NCBI GenBank assembly: GCA_003235605.1
Contig: QJVU01000109.1
Span: 1-9,988, forward strand
DNA from: Planctomycetota bacterium
GTDB lineage: Bacteria > Planctomycetota > UBA1135 > UBA2386
Length of the DNA stretch: 9,988 nt
Direction of reading: 5' to 3'
This document shows, piece by piece, positions 1-6,049 of the stretch. Below the pieces are notes generated by a model, which was given only the letters and a program-made list of their open reading frames with translations, had not been told where the DNA came from and ran no database searches. Each line of letters begins with the position of its first letter. Positions within the stretch are counted from its first letter, which is position 1. The translations under genes were made by a program, and so were the position numbers.

Positions 1-77
1 GGCGCTACCGGAGCTCCTGAAGGTTGCCGCGGCTGGCTGCCTCGACTACTCTCCGCCCGGTCAGGGCAGCAGGCTTC
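1..77 (+). other. Upstream flank of metF
   Basis: This short stretch holds no complete gene. A stop codon (TGA, 18-20) closes one forward frame, so the tail of an upstream gene could end here, but too little is visible to identify it. An in-frame TTG at 24 preceded by GAAGG is a possible alternative metF start. No riboswitch-like structure was recognised, although metF leaders can carry them, because the leader is mostly outside the window. Confidence 0.4.
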
Positions 78-989
78 ATGCACATTCAAGACATCTTCGC
101 GAAGCACCCGACGACGTTCTCGTTCGAGTTCTTTCCCCCGAAGACCGAGGCCGCTTCCGAAGCCCTGTACGAGACCATCGCCCAGCTGCAGGCGCTGAAG
201 CCCTCGTTCGTGTCCGTGACCTATGGTGCCGGTGGCTCGACCCGCGAGCTGACCCATGACCTGGTGATCCGGATCAGGACTTCGACCACGATCACGACCG
301 TCCCCCACCTGACCTGCGTTTGCCACCAGGAGGCCGAGATCTGGGAGATCCTGGAGCGTTATGCCAAGGCGGGGGTCGAGAACATCCTGGCGCTGGGCGG
401 CGATGCGCCCCGGGACGTGGCATCCTGGGATCGATCCCAGGATGCGTTCCAGCATGCCGACGACCTCGTGCGCTTCATCAAGAAGTTCAACGAGAGCGGT
501 GGGCATCCCGACAAGCGCGGATTCGGCATCGGCGTGGCGGGCTTTCCCGAGGGTCATCCCGCCACACCCAACCGGCTCCAAGAGCTGGACTACCTGAAGC
601 GGAAGGTGGACTGTGGTGCCGACTACGTTTGCACGCAGCTGTTCTTCGACAACCGGGACTTCTACGACTTCCGGGAGCGCTGTGAGCTGGCCGGGATCAA
701 GGTGCCGGTGATCGCCGGCGTCATGCCGATCTCAACCCTGGCTGGTATGAAGCGCATGGCGGACCTCGCAGCCGGGGCCCGGTTCCCGGCGGCGCTGCTG
801 CGTGCGGTGGATCGCTGCGGCGAAGACGCCAAGGCCGTGCAGAGGGTGGGAGTGCACTGGGCCACGGAGCAGTGCCGCGACCTGCTGGACAACAGGGTGC
901 GTGGCATCCACTTCTACACCCTGAACAAATCGCAGGCGACAAGGCAGATCTACGAGACCCTGGGCCTGCGCTCGGGAGCGGACGCCTGA
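78..989 (+). CDS. metF: 5,10-methylenetetrahydrofolate reductase (MetF), 303 aa
   Basis: Reduces 5,10-methylene-THF to 5-methyl-THF with FAD as cofactor, supplying the methyl group for methionine synthesis in the cytosol. The protein has the family's N-terminal FEFFPPKTE motif (about residues 16-24; E17 aligns with the catalytic Glu28 of E. coli MetF), SVTYGAGGSTRE (about 47-58), the LGGDAP loop (D110, the FAD/folate-region Asp; E. coli has RGD where this has GGD), TQLFFD, and the C-terminal HFYTLNKS signature. The length fits the family (E. coli 296 aa). The ATG at 78 was chosen because MHIQDIFAKHP leads straight into the conserved region and an AGCAGG ribosome-binding site lies just upstream. 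An in-frame TTG at 24 would add 18 residues that look unlike the family. It converges on tatD, 35 bases away, and is not part of the box operon. Family assignment is very secure. Confidence 0.95.
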   Translation: MHIQDIFAKHPTTFSFEFFPPKTEAASEALYETIAQLQALKPSFVSVTYGAGGSTRELTHDLVIRIRTSTTITTVPHLTCVCHQEAEIWEILERYAKAGVENILALGGDAPRDVASWDRSQDAFQHADDLVRFIKKFNESGGHPDKRGFGIGVAGFPEGHPATPNRLQELDYLKRKVDCGADYVCTQLFFDNRDFYDFRERCELAGIKVPVIAGVMPISTLAGMKRMADLAAGARFPAALLRAVDRCGEDAKAVQRVGVHWATEQCRDLLDNRVRGIHFYTLNKSQATRQIYETLGLRSGADA

Positions 990-1003
990 GGTCAGAGCAA
1001 ACG

Positions 1004-1030
1004 GGCTGGGCGCGCCCCGCGCGCTCAGCC
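1004..1030 (-). terminator. GC-rich hairpin between convergent metF and tatD
   Basis: An 11-base-pair stem (1004-1014 with 1020-1030, all pairs Watson-Crick except one G-T at 1009/1025) closes a 5-base loop (CCCCG). It lies between the metF stop and the tatD stop and overlaps the last three codons or so of tatD. The position between convergent genes suggests a terminator serving either direction. Neither side has a good T-tract; the better side is the minus strand, where GTTTGCTC follows the stem. It may be a weak intrinsic terminator or act only as a transcript-stabilising structure. Confidence 0.5.
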
Positions 1031-1822
1031 AAGACCAAAGAACTCGGTAGCCGACCTGGTGGTGTCCGCCGCCACCTCTGCCGGGTCCTTTCCCAGGCAC
1101 CGGGCCACGGTCTCGAGAACGTAGGTAAGGAACGCCGGCTCGTTGCGATGCCTCTTGGGCTTGGGCCGGATCGTGCGCGGCACCAGGTAAGGGCTGTCGG
1201 TCTCCAGCATCAGGCGGTTGGCGGGAATCCTCCCTACCAGCTCATGCAGGTGGGTTCCCCGCCGCTCATCGCAGATCCAGCCGGTGATCCCGATGTAGAA
1301 GCCCCTGGAAAGATAGGCATCCAGCGCCTCTGCCTGCCCTGTGAAACAGTGGACGCAGACCTTCCGGAGGCCATCCCGGTGGCGGTCCAGGATCTCGACC
1401 AGGGTGTCGGCAGCATCCCGTTCGTGGAGGAACAGGGGCATCTGCAGGTCGGCGGCCAGCTTCACGTGCTCTTCGAAGCAGCGCTGCTGGTCTGCCCGCG
1501 GCGAGAAATCACGGTTGAAGTCCAGGCCGCACTCGCCGATGGCCCGGACCGCAGAGAGAGCTGCCAGCTCCCTGATCCTGTCCAGGGTGGACCGATCACA
1601 GTCCTTGGCGTTGTGGGGATGGATTCCGGCGGTGGAACAGAGGATCTCCGGCCGAGCCGCCGCCATTTCCGCCGCCCGCGCGCTCTCCTGAAGGCTGGTG
1701 CCCGTGATCACCATGCGGGTGACACCGGCTGCCTGAGCGCGTTGCAGGACCTGCTCCAGGTCCGCGCGAAACGCCTTGTTGGTGAGATTGGCGCCTATGT
1801 CGACGAGCGCGGGTGGCGTCAA
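1025..1822 (-). CDS. tatD: TatD-type metal-dependent nuclease, 265 aa
   Basis: A TIM-barrel amidohydrolase-fold nuclease of the TatD family; E. coli TatD is a magnesium-dependent 3'-5' exonuclease linked to DNA and RNA repair under oxidative stress. Like E. coli TatD itself, and unlike YcfH, it starts DIGANLT and lacks the HxH motif. Visible metal/active-site residues are E97 (AIGECGLDF), H133 (FLHERDA), H158 (VHCFTG) and D209 (ETDSPYL); [12 protein letters not shown] and RRNEPA-like (HRNEPA) stretches are also characteristic. The start codon is TTG at 1822, overlapping the msrB TGA stop by 4 bases (TTGA) with AGGGG upstream, so translation is probably coupled to msrB. It is the last gene of the minus-strand run; a hairpin overlaps its end. 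It has no link to Tat secretion despite the name. Confidence 0.92.
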   Translation of the reverse strand: MTPPALVDIGANLTNKAFRADLEQVLQRAQAAGVTRMVITGTSLQESARAAEMAAARPEILCSTAGIHPHNAKDCDRSTLDRIRELAALSAVRAIGECGLDFNRDFSPRADQQRCFEEHVKLAADLQMPLFLHERDAADTLVEILDRHRDGLRKVCVHCFTGQAEALDAYLSRGFYIGITGWICDERRGTHLHELVGRIPANRLMLETDSPYLVPRTIRPKPKRHRNEPAFLTYVLETVARCLGKDPAEVAADTTRSATEFFGLG

Positions 1823-2235
1823 GCCTGGGTACCCCTGGCCTCGTCCTTGCGGAGATCCAGGGCCAACGAGTTGATGCAGTAGCGCTGTCCCGTCGGTGCC
1901 GGCCCATCCTCGAAGACGTGTCCCAGGTGGGCATCACAGCGGGCGCAGCGCACCTCGGTCCGCACCCTTCCATGGCTGGTGTCCGGGTGCAGGGTGACCC
2001 GGTCCTTGGCCAGGGGCGTGAAGAAGCTGGGCCAGCCGGTTCCCGAGTCGAACTTGTGGTCGGATCGGAACAGCTCGGCGCCGCAGCAGACACAGGCATA
2101 TGTTCCGTCATCCTTGCAGTCGTAGTACTGGCCGCTGAAGGCCGGCTCGGTCCCGGCTTTCCGGGTGACGTGGTACTGCTCGGCGGTCAGCTTTCGGCGC
2201 CACTCCCCATCGGGAAGGTCGATCTTGTCGGTCAT
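1819..2235 (-). CDS. msrB: Peptide-methionine (R)-S-oxide reductase MsrB, 138 aa
   Basis: Reduces the R epimer of methionine sulfoxide in proteins, normally using thioredoxin. The single SelR/MsrB domain has two zinc-binding pairs, C48/C51 (CVCC) and C97/C100 (CARC), the GTGWPSF motif (residues 65-71), HLGHVF (103-108) and the catalytic cysteine C120 in [10 protein letters not shown] further cysteine, C40, could act as a resolving residue, but this is a guess. There is no signal peptide, so it acts in the cytosol; the length is usual for a stand-alone MsrB. ATG start at 2235, 6 bases after the preceding DUF2911-like gene, and overlapping tatD by 4 bases. Together with tatD it could give oxidative-damage repair to an oxygenase operon, or it may simply be co-transcribed housekeeping. 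Confidence 0.96.
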   Translation of the reverse strand: MTDKIDLPDGEWRRKLTAEQYHVTRKAGTEPAFSGQYYDCKDDGTYACVCCGAELFRSDHKFDSGTGWPSFFTPLAKDRVTLHPDTSHGRVRTEVRCARCDAHLGHVFEDGPAPTGQRYCINSLALDLRKDEARGTQA

Positions 2236-2241
2236 GCGTCG

Positions 2242-2961
2242 CTACCTGCGGCGGTACGGCGGGCTGGGTTGCTCGTCCGCGGGTTCCTGGGCCCCCTCGA
2301 TGACCTCCTCTACGTCGAACTTGTAGTGCAGGTCACCAAAACTGGCCCGCAGGCTTGCGCGGACGCCCGCCTTGCCACGGTTGTCGGTACTGCCCATGCG
2401 CGGTGTGGCCCAACCGTGGTTGACGGCGTAGAGGGTCAGGTGCTCTTCGTCGTCGGCCTTGAATGTCGACGTCGGCAGGGGGATGGTGGCCGGAGTGCCG
2501 GCCTTCTTGAGCTTGGCCTCTATGGCTTTGACCGCGTCACGGGCCTTCGCCACCGCCTCTTCGTTCCCGCCCCGTTGCGCGCGCATGACCTGCCACTTGG
2601 CCTGCGTCAGCTCGCCGTTCTCCAGCCCCAGGCTCCAGGTCTTGCCGTCCCCTTTCAGGTAGGCATTGAGCTTGTACCGTCCAGCGGGGACCTGTGTATC
2701 GCCTACCTTCAGGGGGACGTCGGTCTTGAGCTGCGCGAAGCCAAGGTGCCACGCGAACCCGGGCTTGAGGTCCTTCAGGCGTTCCGGGTTGTAGGTCAGC
2801 GTGATGTAGGTCACCGTGATGTCCCCTTTGACGCCTCCGATCTTGATGGCACGGGGGTGATGGGGATGCCGTGGTGTCGGGTGCGGGAGGGGGTTGGGTG
2901 CGGAACCGGGCGCGACGGCGAGCAGCGCCCACGTCATGAGAAGGGGAGTGACGTGCTGCAT
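2242..2961 (-). CDS. Secreted DUF2911-like protein of unknown function, 239 aa
   Basis: No firm family was recognised. Residues 1 to about 21 form a signal peptide (hydrophobic LLMTWALLAVAPGSA), followed by a short His/Pro-rich linker (about 23-36, with PHPTPRHPHHP). The core (about 44-120) has alternating beta-type segments, VTYITLTY and then PAGRYKLNAYL...KTWSLGL, in the order and spacing I associate with DUF2911 proteins, where VTITYSRP and PAGTYSLFTIP-like stretches occur. A Lys/Ala-rich helix (about 134-153) precedes a second beta region ending SFGDLHYKFDVEEV. The tail (225-239) is acidic, then proline- and arginine-rich. A distal AAGGAG about 10 bases before the ATG is a plausible ribosome-binding site. 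It sits 67 bases after the NuoF-like gene, the largest gap in the run, so a separate promoter is possible. Exported, hence unlikely to act directly in benzoyl-CoA chemistry. Confidence 0.6.
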   Translation of the reverse strand: MQHVTPLLMTWALLAVAPGSAPNPLPHPTPRHPHHPRAIKIGGVKGDITVTYITLTYNPERLKDLKPGFAWHLGFAQLKTDVPLKVGDTQVPAGRYKLNAYLKGDGKTWSLGLENGELTQAKWQVMRAQRGGNEEAVAKARDAVKAIEAKLKKAGTPATIPLPTSTFKADDEEHLTLYAVNHGWATPRMGSTDNRGKAGVRASLRASFGDLHYKFDVEEVIEGAQEPADEQPSPPYRRR

Positions 2962-3028
2962 GGCTGGGGGGCTCCTTGGAGAAGGGGGGAAAGGAAGTCG
3001 GGAATGCTAGCCGTTCGGGCCAGAGGCG

Positions 3029-4255
3029 TCAGCTTGTGGCGGCCGCGAAGTCACCCGGGAAGAGCGCCATGGCGCTGGTGACCGGCGCCGCTGCCATCTC
3101 GATCAGGGAGCAGAGCCCCTTGCCGCGGGCAAAGCCGGTCACCTTTCTGGCCTTGGCTTCGTAGCCCGGTCCCTTGCCGGCCCTGACACCTTGGAGGATG
3201 CTCACGAGCTGGCTGGTCTCCATCTGGCAGGGGGGGCACTGGCCGCACTGCTCGTCCTTGAAGAACTGGGCGATCTCCAGGACCCGGGCAATCACGTCGT
3301 CGCCTTCCTCGATGAAGGAGACACCACCGCAACCGGGCGAGGTGCCGAGTTTCTTCATGGTGACGTGGTCGATGGAAGTGTCGAGGTGTCGGCCATCCAG
3401 GAAGGCGCAGGACAGGGCGGGGAGGATTGCGCGGATGTGCCTGCCGCTCGTTGGCCCGCCGCCACAGCCGTAGATGAGGTCTCGCCAGGTAGAGCCATAG
3501 GGAAGCTCATGCACCCCCGGATGGTGGACCCGGTTGTTGAGGGTGAAGAGCATCGTTCCGGTGCTCTCACCCACGCCAATGCTCCGGTACCAGTCGGCAC
3601 CGTTCTTCAAGATGGCCGGCACATGGGCCAGCGTTTCCACGTTGTTGACGGTCGTTGGCTGGCCACGGATGCCGGATTGCCCGGGGTAGGGCGGCTTCTT
3701 CCTTGGCTTTCCCTCCCCGCCCTCGATGGAGTCGATGGCGGCGGTCTCTTCGCCGGCCACGTACGTCGTGGGGGCTTCGTGGATCCGGATGTCGAAGGTG
3801 TTGCCCAGGAAACTCGCCTCACGTGCTTCCCCGATGGCGGCCTTGGCCGCCGCGATTGGCCCCACCATGTCCTCGATCAGGTAGAGCCACCCCTGGCTGG
3901 CGCCGGTGGCGTGCCCACAGATGAGCATCCCCTCCAACACCTTGTGAGGGTAGAACTCGACCAGGAACTTGTCCTTGTCGCTGCCCGGCTCGTGCTCGCC
4001 ACCGTTGGCGAGAACGTGCTTTGGTTCGGCCGGCGTCTCGCGGGCCAGGTTCCACTTGGTCCAGACGGGAAACGCCGCCCCCCCCCGTCCTCGCAGGCCT
4101 GCCCGCTCGATCTCGGCGATCACGGCGGCGGGCGCCGTGTCCCTGAGCACCCGCTCGAGGACTTCGTAGCCGCCCTCCTCCCTGTAGGCGGCGAGGTCCT
4201 GGGTCGGCGAGCCCTTGGGACGGGTCAGCAGAATCTGCGTCTGGGTCTGGGACAT
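3029..4255 (-). CDS. NuoF-like NADH/FMN/[4Fe-4S] flavoprotein, 408 aa
   Basis: Homologue of the NADH-oxidising subunit of complex I (NuoF), HoxF and FdsB. Visible parts: glycine-rich nucleotide loop GLRGRGGAAFP (53-63), FMN/NADH region NGGEHEPGSDKDKF (84-97), TTYVAGEETAAIDSIEGG (163-180), the TTVNNVETLAHVPAI signature (201-215), an SLBB-like segment (about 235-310), and a C-terminal [4Fe-4S] site with C337, C340, C343 (EQCGQCPPC) and C382 (GLCS). All four iron ligands are present. It differs from respiratory NuoF in lacking the usual cysteine of the YxCGEE motif (Ala here) and in the EHEPGSDKD variant of the FMN motif, so it is a divergent, non-complex-I branch. No other complex I genes are present. 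It follows the [2Fe-2S] ferredoxin by 24 bases. Likely role: NADH-dependent electron input, perhaps to BoxB via the ferredoxin, or part of a formate dehydrogenase. No clear ribosome-binding site is seen. Confidence 0.88.
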   Translation of the reverse strand: MSQTQTQILLTRPKGSPTQDLAAYREEGGYEVLERVLRDTAPAAVIAEIERAGLRGRGGAAFPVWTKWNLARETPAEPKHVLANGGEHEPGSDKDKFLVEFYPHKVLEGMLICGHATGASQGWLYLIEDMVGPIAAAKAAIGEAREASFLGNTFDIRIHEAPTTYVAGEETAAIDSIEGGEGKPRKKPPYPGQSGIRGQPTTVNNVETLAHVPAILKNGADWYRSIGVGESTGTMLFTLNNRVHHPGVHELPYGSTWRDLIYGCGGGPTSGRHIRAILPALSCAFLDGRHLDTSIDHVTMKKLGTSPGCGGVSFIEEGDDVIARVLEIAQFFKDEQCGQCPPCQMETSQLVSILQGVRAGKGPGYEAKARKVTGFARGKGLCSLIEMAAAPVTSAMALFPGDFAAATS

Positions 4256-4279
4256 CGAGCGCGAGGCTACGCTACCGGC

Positions 4280-4612
4280 TCAGTAGGGTGAGTCGAGCAT
4301 CTCCCAGACGAACTCCTCTACGTCGGGCTTGACGGCCCCCGTCAGGCGTTTCACAGGCTCACCGCCTTCGGTGAAGTGACGGATGATCTCGGGCAGATCG
4401 GTTTCTGTGACGTGGCTGTAGAAGACCTTGTCCGGGAAGACCGCGATGTTGATGCCGCACTCGCAGCCGCCGAAGCACGGGTAGCGACGGACGCGGATCT
4501 TCTCCTCCTCCGGATCCCATGCCTCGCACTTCTCCCGGAGTTGGTCGTGGATTTCGCCAGAACCCTTCTCAGAACAGTCGCCACCCTCGCAGACATAGAC
4601 GAGTCGTGTCAT
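4280..4612 (-). CDS. Thioredoxin-like [2Fe-2S] ferredoxin (NuoE type), 110 aa
   Basis: A small electron carrier with a thioredoxin-like fold, related to NuoE and the clostridial/Aquifex-type 2Fe-2S ferredoxins. The cluster ligands are C8 and C13 (CEGGDC, the C-x4-C spacing of NuoE) and C46 and C50 (CFGGC, C-x3-C). The downstream INIAVFPDKVFYSHVT and DLPEIIRHF segments, ending in GGEPVKRL, are typical. C29 and C52 are extra cysteines. A tail of about 20 residues after VKRL (to DSPY) is longer than in minimal members. There is no signal peptide. It lies 15 bases after boxB and 24 bases before the NuoF-like gene, so the two proteins probably form a two-part NADH-to-ferredoxin module, as NuoE and NuoF do in complex I. 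A role in feeding BoxB is inferred from position only. Confidence 0.87.
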   Translation of the reverse strand: MTRLVYVCEGGDCSEKGSGEIHDQLREKCEAWDPEEEKIRVRRYPCFGGCECGINIAVFPDKVFYSHVTETDLPEIIRHFTEGGEPVKRLTGAVKPDVEEFVWEMLDSPY

Positions 4613-4627
4613 GGTCTCAGGACGCTG

Positions 4628-6049
4628 CTAGTGGAACTTGACGTACTCGAAGTCCCAGGGCTTGTCGTCCACGCCGCGGGCCGGCGGGGCAATCCAGTTG
4701 GCGATCTTGCCCAGCTCCCGCACCGGCTTCATGAGCGAGGTGACGTAGTCCTTGTCCTCCTGGGTGGGGAGCCATTCGCTCTTGCGGCGGCGCCACTCTT
4801 CGCTGGAGATCGGTTCGCCCTCCGGGGTGAAGCAGGTCTCCGAATAGACACCCTGGTGGCGGTTGAACCTGCTGCTGGGGAGCTTCACTCGGAAGTCCAC
4901 GCCCAGTCGCTCGAGGTCCCGGTTCCAGCGCATGGCGATGCGCTTGCAATCCTGGCGATAGTCGTCGAGCAGGAGGGCGTTCATGGCGCGGCGCAGGGGG
5001 ATGTCCTTGGCGATCATCTTGCCCTCGTGATCCGGGTCTGGGACGTCCAGGTGGTACATCTGGTCCAGGGCGCTGTGGTCCTTGTAGCGGTCGGACTCCA
5101 GGTAGCGGCCCTTCAGGCCAGCGCTGAAGTAGTCGGCAGCGTTGGTCGAGTCCTCGCCGCCGAAGAGGTCCATGCTGCGGGACATCCAGAAGTTGATGTA
5201 GCGCTGGATGATCTCGAAGGGGATGGCCCCGACGGCGCGGGGGTCCTTGCCTTCCTTCGTGAGCTCCGCGGTGCGGTGGATGACTCGGCCGACGCCGTTC
5301 TCACCGGTCTGCATGTGGTAGGCCTCCTCGGTGAGCATGAACTGGGTGGTGCGGGCCAGGGGGTCGAACCCGCTCTCTGCCAAGGCCGCCAGCTGGTACT
5401 TGCCGTCCCGGTCGGTGAAGGTCGTGAAGCAGAAGAAGTCCAGCCAGGAGTCGATGGGCTCGTTGAATGCCTCCAGGATCCGAGGGCTGTCAGGGTTGCC
5501 GGAACGGCGCTCCAACAAGGCCTCGGCCTCTTCGCGGCCATCGGCACCGAAATACGTATGCAGCAGATAGACCATTGCCCAGAGGTGACGCCCCTCCTCG
5601 ACGTTCACCTGGAACAGGCTGCGCATGTCGTAGATGGAGGGGGCAGTGTGGGCCAGCATGCGCTGCTGCTCCACGGAGGCGGGCTCGGTATCGCCCTGGG
5701 TGACGATCAGGCGCCGTAGCCGGGTGCGGAATTCGCCTGGCACCTCGTCCATGAGCGGCTTGCCCATGTTGTCGCCGAAGTGGATGGTCTGATCACCGTG
5801 GGGCTCGGCCAGGAAGATCCCCCAGCGGTAGTCCGGCATCTTCACGTAGTCGAAGTGTGCCCAGCCGCCCTTGCCGACGCCCACCGCGGTGCGCAGGTAG
5901 ATCTTGTCCTTGTTGAAGTCGCTGGGGCCCATCTCGTTCCACCAGTCGATGAAGGCCGGCTGCCATTTCTCGAGCGCCTTGCAGAGACGCTTGTTCTCCT
6001 TGAGGTGGACGTTGTTGGGGATCTTGGCGTCGAGATCGACGGTGCTCAT
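4628..6049 (-). CDS. boxB: Benzoyl-CoA 2,3-epoxidase, oxygenase subunit BoxB, 473 aa
   Basis: Non-heme diiron monooxygenase component that converts benzoyl-CoA to 2,3-epoxybenzoyl-CoA using O2 and electrons from a reductase (normally BoxA). The 473 aa length matches the well-studied Azoarcus evansii protein. Candidate diiron ligands are all present: E122 (GDTEPAS), E152 and H155 (EEGRH), D213 (FTDRDG), E242 and H245 (EEAYH). Compared with the published ligand positions as I recall them, each is shifted by a constant two residues. Other conserved stretches include KGGWAHFDYVKMPDYRWG and GENGVGRVIHRT. The start is ATG at 6049, overlapping the boxC stop (ATGA), with GGAG 6 bases upstream inside the boxC end; the same frame stays open far upstream only because boxC is GC-rich. 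boxA does not flank it; a ferredoxin and a NuoF-like gene follow instead. Confidence 0.96.
   Translation of the reverse strand: MSTVDLDAKIPNNVHLKENKRLCKALEKWQPAFIDWWNEMGPSDFNKDKIYLRTAVGVGKGGWAHFDYVKMPDYRWGIFLAEPHGDQTIHFGDNMGKPLMDEVPGEFRTRLRRLIVTQGDTEPASVEQQRMLAHTAPSIYDMRSLFQVNVEEGRHLWAMVYLLHTYFGADGREEAEALLERRSGNPDSPRILEAFNEPIDSWLDFFCFTTFTDRDGKYQLAALAESGFDPLARTTQFMLTEEAYHMQTGENGVGRVIHRTAELTKEGKDPRAVGAIPFEIIQRYINFWMSRSMDLFGGEDSTNAADYFSAGLKGRYLESDRYKDHSALDQMYHLDVPDPDHEGKMIAKDIPLRRAMNALLLDDYRQDCKRIAMRWNRDLERLGVDFRVKLPSSRFNRHQGVYSETCFTPEGEPISSEEWRRRKSEWLPTQEDKDYVTSLMKPVRELGKIANWIAPPARGVDDKPWDFEYVKFH

Noticed and set aside
1813..3081. 422-codon open frame on + across msrB and the DUF2911-like gene
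   Set aside because: It covers several real minus-strand genes and an intergenic gap; composition typical of a GC-rich shadow frame.
3029..4612. Reading the NuoE/NuoF-like pair as part of respiratory complex I
   Set aside because: No other nuo genes are present, the order sits inside a box operon, and the NuoF-like motifs deviate from the complex I pattern.
4376..5719. 447-codon open frame on + opposite boxB
   Set aside because: Antisense shadow of boxB and the ferredoxin gene; the Val/Ala/Leu/Gly-rich product has no recognisable domain, and it spans two real genes.
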